A stretch of 18,005 nt of DNA from an uncultured Bacteroidales bacterium (GCA_900552315.1 URZM01000024.1:1-18005); one strand, 5' to 3'; shown: positions 1-8,354, counted from the stretch's first letter. Made by a program: numbers and translations. Notes: generated by a model not told the origin, from the sequence alone.

Positions 1-131
1 TACGTGGGCAGAGGTATGGGGCCGCTCACCACAGCGTCAGTAGCCTTCACAGTCTTTACGATTTTCTCGGCGCTCTTGTCTACGAGATTGTGATCGTAAG
101 ATTTGAGTTTGATTCTGATTTTTTGGCTCAT
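1..131 (-). CDS. rpsJ: 30S ribosomal protein S10, 5' part only
   Basis: The ATG lies at 131-129 and 43 codons can be read before the window ends. The protein begins MSQKIRIKLKSYDHNLVDKS and continues to VVSGPIPLPT, the conserved start of ribosomal protein S10 (about 100 residues in full). S10 sits in the head of the small subunit; in other bacteria it also forms the NusE-NusB antitermination pair, and nusB lies elsewhere in this window. The start is 23 bases after the fusA stop, so it is probably cotranscribed with rpsL-rpsG-fusA. No Shine-Dalgarno sequence precedes it, only an A-rich stretch, as is usual in Bacteroidota. The rest of the S10/spc gene cluster would be expected beyond the left edge; that is inference. 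Confidence 0.95.
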   Translation of the reverse strand, partial: MSQKIRIKLKSYDHNLVDKSAEKIVKTVKATDAVVSGPIPLPT

Positions 132-154
132 ATTGTGTTGTAGTGTTTTTGAGA

Positions 155-2278
155 TTATTTGAGGAGGTCTACTCGGCCCTGGCACTCGGTGAGCACGTTC
201 TTGGCGATAGAGGAGCTAACCTCTGAGTAATGGGAGAAGGACATGGTGCTGGTGGCGCGGCCGGAGGTGATGGTGCGCAGTGCGGTGACGTAGCCGAACA
301 TCTCTGCCAGAGGCGCGGTGGCCTTGACTATACGGGCTCCGGAGCGCGATGTCTCCATGCCCTCGATCTGGCCGCGACGCTTGTTGAGGTCGCCGATTAC
401 GTCGCCCATGCTCTCCTCGGGGGTCACGACCTCGATCTTCATGATAGGCTCCATGAGGACGGGGCCGGCCTTCTCGGAGGCCTTCTTGAAAGCCTGGATG
501 GCGCAAAGCTCGAAGGAGAGCTGGTCGGAGTCGACGGGGTGGAAAGAACCGTCGAGCAGGGTGACTTTCAGACGCTCCACGGGATAGCCGGCGAGGACGC
601 CGTTCTTCATGGCCGTCTGGAAGCCTTTCTGCACGGAGGGTATGTACTCCTTGGGCACGTTGCCGCCCTTGACCTCGTCGATGAACTGGAGCGAGCCTTC
701 GAAATCGTCGTCGGCGGGCTCTACGCGCACGATGATGTCGGCGAACTTACCGCGACCGCCGGTCTGCTTCTTGAAGACCTCACGAAGCTCGACGGGCTGG
801 GTGATGGCCTCCTTATAAGTAACCTGGGGACGGCCCTGGTTGCACTCTACCTTGAACTCGCGCTTCAGACGGTCGATGATGATGTCGAGGTGAAGCTCAC
901 CCATACCGGAGATGACGGTCTGGCCGGTCTCCTCGTTGGTCTCCACGCGGAATGTGGGGTCCTCCTCGGCGAGCTTCTGCAGGCCTACGCCGAGCTTGTC
1001 GAGGTCCTTCTGGGTCTTGGGCTCCACAGCGATGCCGATCACGGGATCGGGGAACTCCATGGCCTCGAGGACTATGGGGTGGTTCTCGTCGCAGAGGGTG
1101 TCACCGGTGCGGATATCCTTGAAGCCTACGCCTGCGCCGATGTCGCCGCAACCGATCTTCTCCTTGGGGTTCTGCTTGTTGGAGTGCATCTGGAACAGGC
1201 GTGAGATGCGCTCCTTCTTGCCGGAACGGGAGTTGAAGCAATATGAGCCTGCCTCGATCTCGCCGGAGTATACGCGGAAGAAGCAGAGACGGCCTACATA
1301 GGGGTCAGTGGCGATCTTGAAAGCGAGGGCGCACATGGGCTCCTCGGGGAGGGGCTTGCGGGTCTCTATGGTGTCGGGGTCTCCGGGCAGCGTACCCTCG
1401 ATGGCGCCTGTGTCCTCGGGAGAGGGCAGATAGGCGCAGACGGCGTCGAGCAGGGTCTGCACGCCTTTGTTCTTGAAAGAGGAACCGCAAATCATGGGGT
1501 TGATCTGCATGGAGAGCGTGGCCTTGCGTATAGCGGCACGAATCTCGTCCTCGGTAATCGTGGAGGGATCGTCGAAATATTTCTCCATGAGGGCCTCGTC
1601 ATACTCAGCCAGAGTCTCGAGCATCTTGTCGCGCCACTCGTCGGCCTCGGCCTGGAGGCTGGCGGGGATATCCTCCACGGAGTATTCGGCGCCCATGGTC
1701 TCGTCATGCCAGAAGATGGCCTTCATGGTCACGAGGTCCACGACACCCTTGAAAGTCTCCTCGGCGCCGATAGGAATCTGGATGGGCAGCGGGGTGGCTC
1801 CCAGGACATCCTTCACCTGGCGGACAACCTCGAAGAAATTCGCGCCGGAGCGGTCCATCTTGTTGACGTAACCGATGCGGGGCACGTTGTATTTCTCAGC
1901 CTGACGCCAAACGGTCTCGGACTGGGGCTCCACGCCGCCTACGGCGCAGAAAGCGGCCACGGCTCCGTCGAGCACTCGCAGGGAGCGCTCCACCTCCACG
2001 GTGAAATCGACGTGTCCCGGGGTGTCGATAAGGTTGATCTTGTACTTGTTGCCGGCATAGTTCCAGAAAGTGGTGGTGGCGGCAGAGGTGATGGTGATGC
2101 CACGCTCCTGCTCCTGCTCCATCCAGTCCATGGTGGCCGCGCCATCGTGAACCTCGCCGATCTTGTGCGTAAGGCCGGTGTAGAACAGGATACGTTCGGA
2201 GGTTGTGGTCTTTCCGGCATCGATGTGGGCCATGATGCCGATATTGCGAGTCAAATTCAGGTCTTCGTTTTTAGCCAT
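155..2278 (-). CDS. fusA: Translation elongation factor G
   Basis: A 707-residue EF-G of normal length. This GTPase drives tRNA-mRNA translocation on the ribosome and, with ribosome recycling factor, splits post-termination ribosomes. The GTPase motifs are complete: P-loop AHIDAGKT (residues 17-24), switch I RGITIT (59-64), DTPGH (85-89) with the catalytic-type His89, and NKMD (139-142). The remainder matches domains II to V, including the domain IV region around GGRGKF and the C-terminal EPIMKIEV and RRGQIEGM segments. Some Bacteroides carry a second EF-G with altered GTPase function; the intact motifs and the location in the ribosomal-protein cluster mark this as the canonical copy. It lies 38 bases after rpsG and 23 before rpsJ. 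The start ATG at 2278-2276 fits the family N-terminus and has an A-rich upstream. Confidence 0.98.
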   Translation of the reverse strand: MAKNEDLNLTRNIGIMAHIDAGKTTTSERILFYTGLTHKIGEVHDGAATMDWMEQEQERGITITSAATTTFWNYAGNKYKINLIDTPGHVDFTVEVERSLRVLDGAVAAFCAVGGVEPQSETVWRQAEKYNVPRIGYVNKMDRSGANFFEVVRQVKDVLGATPLPIQIPIGAEETFKGVVDLVTMKAIFWHDETMGAEYSVEDIPASLQAEADEWRDKMLETLAEYDEALMEKYFDDPSTITEDEIRAAIRKATLSMQINPMICGSSFKNKGVQTLLDAVCAYLPSPEDTGAIEGTLPGDPDTIETRKPLPEEPMCALAFKIATDPYVGRLCFFRVYSGEIEAGSYCFNSRSGKKERISRLFQMHSNKQNPKEKIGCGDIGAGVGFKDIRTGDTLCDENHPIVLEAMEFPDPVIGIAVEPKTQKDLDKLGVGLQKLAEEDPTFRVETNEETGQTVISGMGELHLDIIIDRLKREFKVECNQGRPQVTYKEAITQPVELREVFKKQTGGRGKFADIIVRVEPADDDFEGSLQFIDEVKGGNVPKEYIPSVQKGFQTAMKNGVLAGYPVERLKVTLLDGSFHPVDSDQLSFELCAIQAFKKASEKAGPVLMEPIMKIEVVTPEESMGDVIGDLNKRRGQIEGMETSRSGARIVKATAPLAEMFGYVTALRTITSGRATSTMSFSHYSEVSSSIAKNVLTECQGRVDLLK

Positions 2279-2316
2279 TTTGATTTGGAATCTGATGAAA
2301 AATTATGGACTGCGGT

Positions 2317-2793
2317 TTAGAAGCGGAAATGTGCGAATGCACGGTTAGCCTCTGCCATGCGGTGCATGTCCTCCTTGCGCTTGAAGGCGCCGCCCTGGTC
2401 GTTGTATGCGTCTACAATCTCGGCGGCGAGCTTGTCGGCCATCGTCTTGCCACCGCGCTTGCGGGCGAAGATGATGAGGTTTTTCATTGATATAGATTCC
2501 TTGCGGTCGGCACGGATTTCGGTAGGCACCTGGAATGTGGCGCCACCGATACGGCGGGACTTCACCTCCACCTGGGGAGTCACGTTCTCGAGAGCCTTCT
2601 TCCAGATCTCGAGGGCAGACTTCTCCTCGTTGGGCAACTTGGCCTTCACGTTTTCCAGAGCGGTATAGAAGATGGTGAAAGCGGTGTTCTTCTTGCCGTC
2701 ATACATGAGGTGGTTTACAAATTTGGTGACACGCACCTCGCCGAACACGGGATCGGGCAGGATCACTCTCTTTTTTGGCTTTGCTTTTCTCAT
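2317..2793 (-). CDS. rpsG: 30S ribosomal protein S7
   Basis: A 158-residue protein of normal S7 length. It contains the family landmarks FGEVRVTKFVNHLMYDGKK near residues 18-36, ALENVTPQVEVKSRRIGGATFQVP in the middle and KLAAEIVDAYNDQGGAFKRKED toward the end. S7 is a primary 16S rRNA-binding protein that starts assembly of the 30S head and lines the E and P sites. It is the second gene of the str operon, 158 bases after rpsL and 38 before fusA. The sequence just before the ATG is pyrimidine-rich (TTTTCCCTAC) and lacks both a Shine-Dalgarno motif and the A-rich run seen before the neighbouring genes. Together with the long gap upstream, this raises the possibility of regulated initiation; in E. 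coli S7 represses its own operon at the equivalent gap. Confidence 0.98.
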   Translation of the reverse strand: MRKAKPKKRVILPDPVFGEVRVTKFVNHLMYDGKKNTAFTIFYTALENVKAKLPNEEKSALEIWKKALENVTPQVEVKSRRIGGATFQVPTEIRADRKESISMKNLIIFARKRGGKTMADKLAAEIVDAYNDQGGAFKRKEDMHRMAEANRAFAHFRF

Positions 2794-2951
2794 TGTAGGG
2801 AAAATTGTCGTTTTTGTTTTTGGCTGCTGTGGGGCATCTTCAACGTCACTCCCCCTTGTCGGAGCCGTTTACTCAACCTGTTTGTCCAATAAATCAAAAA
2901 CTAATTAGAAAATTTAGTGTGATAATTTACTGCGGCCGGGAGCCGCGAGGA
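2794..2951 (-). promoter_or_regulatory. rpsL-rpsG intergenic leader, candidate S7 control region
   Basis: The 158-base gap inside an otherwise tight operon holds several potential RNA structures on the transcribed (minus) strand. A GC hairpin lies right after the rpsL stop (2932-2946, stem GCGGC/GCCGC, loop of five). An AT-rich hairpin follows (ACTAA/TTAGT, then five T). Nearer rpsG is a possible two-tier helix over 2822-2866 (outer GGCT/AGCC, inner GGGG/CCCC). In E. coli the equivalent gap binds S7 for feedback control. That this region does the same is inference; I see no sequence match to the E. coli site. Confidence 0.35.
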
Positions 2952-3335
<384 letters not shown>

Positions 3336-3435
3336 TCTTTGTCTGTTTTGATTTATATTAGAACTTATCGTTTTTCTTCATCTTTTTGCGCCTCGCATAT
3401 CGAATCCGGAGCCGGAAGGGGCGGGACACGATAGC

Positions 3436-3516
3436 TCAACACACGCTTACACGCACAGCCAACCATCTCTGTATGAAACAGTTAACCGCCATGTCGGGAT
3501 ATAATATCCCCTTAAA
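3436..3516 (-). promoter_or_regulatory. Early part of the rpsL operon leader, with hairpin
   Basis: Soon after the predicted transcription start (about 3516) the leader contains a perfect palindrome at 3496-3510, giving the stem GGGATA/TATCCC with a loop of three. Further on are two copies of ACACGC (plus strand, 3441-3446 and 3449-3454). The leader as a whole, about 180 bases down to the rpsL ATG at 3335, has no other clear structure. A leader of this length on a ribosomal operon is consistent with post-initiation control, but no mechanism can be read from the sequence. Confidence 0.3.
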
Positions 3517-3522
3517 GCGTTG

Positions 3523-3553
3523 CAAAGTTACTAATTATCATTTAATTACGCAA
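3523..3553 (-). promoter_or_regulatory. Bacteroidota-type promoter for the rpsL-rpsG-fusA-rpsJ operon
   Basis: On the minus strand the -7 element TAACTTTG (3530-3523) matches the Bacteroides sigma-ABfr consensus TAnnTTTG. A TTG -33 element (3553-3551) lies 20 bases upstream. The spacer is AT-rich. Transcription would begin near 3516. The site lies between the terminator of the upstream gene and rpsL, where a promoter is expected. Confidence 0.7.
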
Positions 3554-3621
3554 GACCCTTGCTGAAAATATCAGGGCAGCCACTCGAAATCGGCCTGTTT
3601 CCCGCATATTTTCTACGCCCT

Positions 3622-3663
3622 CACAAAAGAGAGGGGGCCGTGTCATAGCCCAGACACAGCCCC
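3622..3663 (-). terminator. Intrinsic terminator after the 1464-residue gene
   Basis: On the minus strand, 41 bases after the stop codon at 3705, an 11-bp stem GGGGCTGTGTC / GACACGGCCCC (one G-U pair, loop of eight; 3663-3634) is followed by the T-rich run CTCTCTTTTG. This is the best intrinsic terminator in the window and separates the large exported-protein gene from the ribosomal operon. A second, weaker stem CCCTC/GAGGG overlaps the T-rich part and might compete with it. Confidence 0.8.
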
Positions 3664-3704
3664 GCCTTCCATATAATATATAGGTATATTCTATACCGCT
3701 TTCA

Positions 3705-6700
3705 TCAAGGCACCACGATTTTGTAATTGCGGGCTCCCGCCGTAACTAATTTAATGCCTTTATCCACACTGAAGTCGCGCTGCCCCTCGACCGTCTCGCT
3801 GTACAGCATCGTACCGTCGGGGTTGGCTATGGTTACATGAGCGCCGCCCATGCCTTTCACGCGTATCACTCCGGGAAGCGCGGTCACGCTGATACGTGCA
3901 TCCACACTGTCCAGGGATGTGACGCCTGCCACGGTCGGGCGGGATTCCGCCGAGTCATAAAGTGCTGTCACCTTATATACAGCGTCCTGTGTGGGGCCGG
4001 GATGCAGGTATGAGGTGGCGTCGGCAGGCAGGGTGGCGAGCTTGTCATTGCCCATGTATATGTTATAGCCCTTCAGGGTCAGCTGCTGTGCCGGGGCTGA
4101 TTCGGATATGAACGTCACATCATCCACGAAAAGGGCGAAGCGTCCCTCGGATATGCAGCGTATAGCGAAGTATTTGGTATTCTCAGGCAGATAAGCCCCA
4201 TATTGAGTCCATGCCTGCGGTATATCCTTATGCACCGCTATGCTTCGGAATGAGCCGGCATCCGTATCGGTGGTCGAGTACAGTATCTCGAAAGTCTCGG
4301 GATACATGGAGTTGTAACTCTTGGCGTAGAAAGAGATGGTCTGGGGGCAGCCGGGGAGTTCGGGAGAGACCAGCCAGTCGTCGCTTTGTCCATCGTCATC
4401 TCTGAATACGGAGGCCATATACTTGTTGCCGTTGTGAGCGGCAAAGGTTGTCTTGGAGACCTGAAGCTGTTCGTCGGCGGTGTCGAATACGATGAACGAT
4501 ATGGCCTCGTATGACTTGAGATGAGGTATCGTGATACCGGAGAAGCCACCGGCGGCACTCTTGTCGAGGTCGAGGAGCGTCCACTCTCCGAGATCCTTTA
4601 TAGCCCAGGCATCGTATCGCTCGAAGTCTTCAGTATCAACACGCGGATAAACGAAAGACATGTCCGGGGCTGTCCACTGCAACTGCACTCCATCTGCCGT
4701 GTCGCACGCTGACAGGGACGTGGGCTGCGGCACCGGAGAGTGTGCCACATTTACGGTCACCTGTCCGGAGATATTATCATCGGCCACAGCATCTTGAGGG
4801 GCTTCTATTTTCACCTTATAGGCAAGAGTCTCGCTATCCAGGGCAGTGGGAGCGCATGTAAACGCCACGTCTGCCCGGGCCTGTGAAGCCATCGGCTTGC
4901 CGTCCACCGCGCTCACCTCATTATCGCTTTCGAGCAGCACGACCCTGTACTCCGGATCAGTTTGCCAGCCGTGATTCTCGACCGTCGCGTTGACCACGAA
5001 CCCCTCTCCGGGCGTCGCGACCGCAGGAGCTGAGAGGCCTGTGAGCGCCAGATCCACCGCCGGGAGGTCGTACACCTTGATATTGTCAATGGCGACGGAG
5101 GGGAAAGCAGCGGTCTTCACCTCCGATACAAACCGGAAGCATACCGTCTTGCCTTTGAACTCGTCAAGAGCCACGACGCGTCTTTCCCAGCGGGGCATTT
5201 CGCCGTACTGTATGTCAGGCATGAGGAGAGCCATCTGTTTCCATTCATCATTCACAAGCATTTCCACTCCGATGGTGGCGGTATCGCCCGGGCGTCCAAA
5301 AGTCCAGAACACCAAAGCCGGATGCCGTGCATCGCCTAAATCGACTTTGCCGGTGGTGAGCGTGGCCGTATCGCCTACACGCTTACCCATGGAGGCGAAA
5401 TATGAATTGTCGGCGTCTTGGGCATCCACGCCTTGCAGGCCTCCATCCGCGCACACGCCCCAAGAAGCGCCCTGGCCATCGGCCGCCATGACTGAGGCCA
5501 TGGCTCCGGACTCGCCCCACGGCAATCCATAGGGTGCCCCTACGGGAATGTTTCGTTCGCTGGTTATGCCCTGCTCGCACATCCCTTTGTCGTTAGACGC
5601 AAATACCGCGAAGGAATAGAACGCCTGCGGAGCATCTTCAGGGACAACCGGGAGCACGACGCTCGTGCCACTCAGGTCCCGGCCTCCCTCTATCCATTGC
5701 TGCTGGCCTCCCTTAAGTGCCATAAGCGAATATTTCACGGTGCCAGGCCGCAACGGGCGACCATTGGTGTCGACCTCGACCGGCTCCCATGAGAACGACA
5801 CCTCGCCGGGAGTCGCCGTCTCCACAGCGTTCAACGAAGTGGTGTTATCCGGAACAGAGACACCAACATAGACGGTAGACTCGGCAGGTATGCTTGCTCC
5901 GGCTCCACTTGAGGTGGTAACGGAGTATGTGTACAGGCCGTCCGCTTCGGGCGCATCGGCAAGCTGCACCTGTTCGCCCGGAGCCACCTTTCGCTGCACT
6001 ATCACCTCATCATTGCGCTTGAGTGTCATATCGAGGTCGGCATGAAGCCGGTTGCCGGCATAATCTGCTGACGGCGCCACGAAAGATATGTCTGCCGTGA
6101 GGGCTCCCAGCTCATCGGGCCGGACCGTAAACGCCTCTACGGGAGCGGGCACAGCGCCATCCTTGCCGGAGTCTATGCTTATGTCGTCGAGCATTATATA
6201 GAACCTGTCGGCATCAGATATGCCGTGGAATCCTATATAATAGGTGCCGTCCTCGCGTATGTCAAGATACTTGACCATAGGGTCCGTGTCCTTGTCAATC
6301 TCGGTGACGGGTAGGATTTCAATATTCATGGCATCAGCCACCGGGGCATTGCCCATCCTGATTTCCACCCGCTCATAGCTTGTGTCGTAGTCTCTTGTCC
6401 CATAGAGGTGGAAATTCAAGGCATATACCTTCCCCTTCTTGAGTTCGAGGGGAGGGAGCAGCAACCAGTCGTCCATCTGGTTTTTACGATTGTACCATCC
6501 ACATGCACGCTGTCCCTTAGAGTCCCATTTCCATGTAGAGCCGTCGTTGTTCGCATCCAACACCGTGAATCCCCGCATCGACTCCTCCGTGTCGAATGTC
6601 TGGGAGTAAGGCAGCGCCGCATATCCCACAGAGAGCGTGTTGGAGGCCACGGCAGGGTACGAGTCGCCGTTACACTCCATCGTCACCGAATAGCAATAGT

Positions 6701-8099
6701 CTGTGATTTCTTGCGGGAGTGGCAGATTTATGTCACAGACATTCGTGTCGGAGGTGAAGGCCTGTTGAGGCTGACCGTTCACAAAGGGGGTGACGGTATA
6801 ATGCAGCTCACCGGTATCCAGGTATCCACCCTTTTCAGGTTCAGGGGCGTCCCACTCCAGGTGCATGACCGGTGGCAGATAGGACAATCGCACACCAGTC
6901 AGCGGCAGCGGGCGGTCCGTACCGACGAATCGGGTGTCCGAGTATTTTGGAGAAGTGCCTGCCGCATTGGAAAGCGTAATTGCGAATGTGTATTCGCCTG
7001 AGACAGGAAGCACCACATCCAGCGTGACGAGCTGTCCCGGATATGCCGTACCTTTGGCCAACGTCTGCCTGCTGTCGCGGTTGGCCTGCAGCTCATACCC
7101 TATCTCGCCTGTCAGCGTAGCCTGGGTCCAGGTCTGTTCCGGTATTCTAAAGCTGACTTTGCCGGAGAGACTGCCATCGGCGAATGTGAAGGAGACATCT
7201 TCCGGCATAGCCGGAGCGCCGGCGTCTCTGGCAGGCGCCGGGATATACATGCCTACATACTCGTCAGGCATGAAGTCGTATTGTTTGGTATAGGAGCCGT
7301 CATTGAGGTCGATGGCATAAAGCGCGCATTCGGCATCGCTGTTGAGCATGTACCAATAAATGCCGGTAGCGGGGTCGATGGTGCCCGAAGTGGTGTACTG
7401 ATGCTTGAGGGGCGTCTGGTACACGGCAGTCTTGTCCCCGGTGTTCTTGTCCACCTTGACGACAGCGCCATCCATATCTATCCCCCACAACTGTCCGGCG
7501 CCGTCGGCGGCAATAGAGCTGAGGCCATCCCAATCCTTAATCTTGACTGGCGTGAAGCTTTCGGTATCCAATGTGCCGAAATAAGACTGGCCGGTCTCCG
7601 GGTCGTGAAATGCTGCGTACACATTGTCGGACACGGCATCGTAAGTCATATCCAGCGCCACGGGGGGCACCTTCGGAGAGAGCTCTTTGACAAGGCTCCA
7701 GTCTTCGGTGTTAAAGACTCTCACATTCCAGTCAATGAGTATTCCCCACATCTCCTCTATCTCGCACACCACATATTTGCCGTCAAACTCTCCGGCCATT
7801 CCGTTAGGCTTGAACTTATTGTCTTTGGTGACTGCGGTATATGTATATGGGGCCGTGGATGGCAGGCTGTAGATGCCAAATTCGGCATGATCCGCACTCC
7901 ATCCGTTCTGGAACATGCAAGCGGCGTTGAAGGCCAACGCCTCTGCAGGAGCCTTCTGAGAGCCGGGAGCGACAATATATTCAGGCCCACTTCTTTCGGG
8001 TGCGCTCTTGCGCATCGGCGGCAGACATGATGTGTGTGCCTGCGCCGCAGCGGGAAGAGAAAGCACCGTCAGCAATCCTGTAAATAAAGCTTTATTCAT
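3705..8099 (-). CDS. Large exported fibronectin/choice-of-anchor-J protein, probable type IX secretion cargo
   Basis: A 1464-residue protein with a signal peptide (MNKALFTGLLTVLSLPAAAQA, cleavage near residues 20-22). Residues about 50-290 resemble a beta-propeller, with repeated blades such as GQLWGIDMDGAVVKVDKNTG and TGIYWYML. Fibronectin-III-like domains follow (about 298-395, 398-492, 652-745, 750-850). Three jelly-roll anchor-J/cleaved-adhesin-like domains cover about 495-645, 855-1011 and 1153-1332; they carry the typical DDWLLLPPL or DDWLVSPEL and end IMLDDISI, VAIDNIKV and FVDDVTF. A CARDB-like domain lies at about 1012-1117. The third jelly roll appears inserted in a fibronectin fold (1125-1150 plus 1340-1395). 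The last 65 residues (VTIANPDGTMLYSE to YKIVVP) resemble a degenerate type IX sorting tail. No catalytic domain is recognisable; adhesion, binding or a surface-layer role is inference. It is monocistronic, with its own promoter and terminator, and follows an AraC-type regulator that may control it. Confidence 0.85.
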   Translation of the reverse strand: MNKALFTGLLTVLSLPAAAQAHTSCLPPMRKSAPERSGPEYIVAPGSQKAPAEALAFNAACMFQNGWSADHAEFGIYSLPSTAPYTYTAVTKDNKFKPNGMAGEFDGKYVVCEIEEMWGILIDWNVRVFNTEDWSLVKELSPKVPPVALDMTYDAVSDNVYAAFHDPETGQSYFGTLDTESFTPVKIKDWDGLSSIAADGAGQLWGIDMDGAVVKVDKNTGDKTAVYQTPLKHQYTTSGTIDPATGIYWYMLNSDAECALYAIDLNDGSYTKQYDFMPDEYVGMYIPAPARDAGAPAMPEDVSFTFADGSLSGKVSFRIPEQTWTQATLTGEIGYELQANRDSRQTLAKGTAYPGQLVTLDVVLPVSGEYTFAITLSNAAGTSPKYSDTRFVGTDRPLPLTGVRLSYLPPVMHLEWDAPEPEKGGYLDTGELHYTVTPFVNGQPQQAFTSDTNVCDINLPLPQEITDYCYSVTMECNGDSYPAVASNTLSVGYAALPYSQTFDTEESMRGFTVLDANNDGSTWKWDSKGQRACGWYNRKNQMDDWLLLPPLELKKGKVYALNFHLYGTRDYDTSYERVEIRMGNAPVADAMNIEILPVTEIDKDTDPMVKYLDIREDGTYYIGFHGISDADRFYIMLDDISIDSGKDGAVPAPVEAFTVRPDELGALTADISFVAPSADYAGNRLHADLDMTLKRNDEVIVQRKVAPGEQVQLADAPEADGLYTYSVTTSSGAGASIPAESTVYVGVSVPDNTTSLNAVETATPGEVSFSWEPVEVDTNGRPLRPGTVKYSLMALKGGQQQWIEGGRDLSGTSVVLPVVPEDAPQAFYSFAVFASNDKGMCEQGITSERNIPVGAPYGLPWGESGAMASVMAADGQGASWGVCADGGLQGVDAQDADNSYFASMGKRVGDTATLTTGKVDLGDARHPALVFWTFGRPGDTATIGVEMLVNDEWKQMALLMPDIQYGEMPRWERRVVALDEFKGKTVCFRFVSEVKTAAFPSVAIDNIKVYDLPAVDLALTGLSAPAVATPGEGFVVNATVENHGWQTDPEYRVVLLESDNEVSAVDGKPMASQARADVAFTCAPTALDSETLAYKVKIEAPQDAVADDNISGQVTVNVAHSPVPQPTSLSACDTADGVQLQWTAPDMSFVYPRVDTEDFERYDAWAIKDLGEWTLLDLDKSAAGGFSGITIPHLKSYEAISFIVFDTADEQLQVSKTTFAAHNGNKYMASVFRDDDGQSDDWLVSPELPGCPQTISFYAKSYNSMYPETFEILYSTTDTDAGSFRSIAVHKDIPQAWTQYGAYLPENTKYFAIRCISEGRFALFVDDVTFISESAPAQQLTLKGYNIYMGNDKLATLPADATSYLHPGPTQDAVYKVTALYDSAESRPTVAGVTSLDSVDARISVTALPGVIRVKGMGGAHVTIANPDGTMLYSETVEGQRDFSVDKGIKLVTAGARNYKIVVP

Positions 8100-8160
8100 A
8101 AGCAGTGATATTTGAAATGATAATTATTCACCTGGCTTCGGCGGCCTGCAGTCTCGCCAA

Positions 8161-8216
8161 GCTTGTCGGTGTTCTTCTGATTGCAAATATATGTAATCGG
8201 CACCCTACCGACAAGC
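8161..8216. promoter_or_regulatory. Perfect inverted repeat bracketing the promoter, candidate operator
   Basis: GCTTGTCGGT at 8161-8170 and its exact reverse complement ACCGACAAGC at 8207-8216 flank 36 bases. The -7 element lies between the arms, and the right arm contains the -33 TTG. The left arm falls just after the predicted transcription start. A 10-bp perfect match at this place is unlikely by chance in a gap of this size. Such a layout suits a dimeric regulator that occludes or activates the promoter. The adjacent AraC-type regulator is the obvious candidate, by position only. Confidence 0.5.
8184..8214 (-). promoter_or_regulatory. Bacteroidota-type promoter for the 1464-residue protein gene
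   Basis: The -7 element TATATTTG (8191-8184, minus strand) fits TAnnTTTG, and a TTG -33 element (8214-8212) lies 20 bases upstream, the same spacing as at the rpsL promoter. Transcription would start near 8177 and give a 5' leader of about 78 bases before the ATG at 8099. Confidence 0.7.
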
Positions 8217-8291
8217 GCACGTGTTGGCAGTACGCAAAATTCACTTGCAGATAAAGGTATGGGCCTATGCGCAAGGGCAATAGCACATTCC

Positions 8292-8320
8292 TGTCATATC
8301 GTAAAATATATGATATGACA
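8292..8320. repeat. Second inverted repeat downstream of the regulator gene
   Basis: TGTCATATC (8292-8300) and GATATGACA (8312-8320) are perfect 9-bp inverted arms around 11 AT-rich bases. The element lies 35 bases after the regulator's stop codon and about 75 bp upstream of the -33 element of the next gene. As RNA it would form an AT-rich hairpin, but no T-run follows on the minus strand, so it is not a standard terminator. It could be a distal protein-binding site or a 3'-end processing or stability hairpin. The rest of 8217-8354 shows nothing else I recognise. Confidence 0.4.
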
Positions 8321-8354
8321 AAAACCTATAGGGAGGGAACAGGGGTGTCCGTGT

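Noticed and set aside
230..1204. Long open frames on the plus strand opposite fusA, and similar ones at 7281-8030, 14114-14920 and 16667-17557
   Set aside because: They are antisense to well-identified genes, have low-complexity Gly/Leu/Val/His/Arg-rich translations without domains, and follow from the GC-biased third codon positions of the real genes.
2932..2946. GC hairpin directly after the rpsL stop as a terminator
   Set aside because: It is followed on the minus strand by AGTAAATTATC with no T-run, and the downstream genes are expected to be cotranscribed.
3365..3492. Two short minus-strand frames in the rpsL leader (3436-3492, 18 codons; 3365-3466, 33 codons)
   Set aside because: Each has an ATG and stop, but neither has a recognisable motif or ribosome-binding context, and short frames of this size are expected by chance.
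8161..8216. Invertible (phase-variable) promoter between the inverted repeats
   Set aside because: The arms enclose only 36 bases, shorter than the Bacteroides invertible promoters I know of, one arm overlaps the -33 element, and no invertase gene is in the window. An operator explains the layout better.
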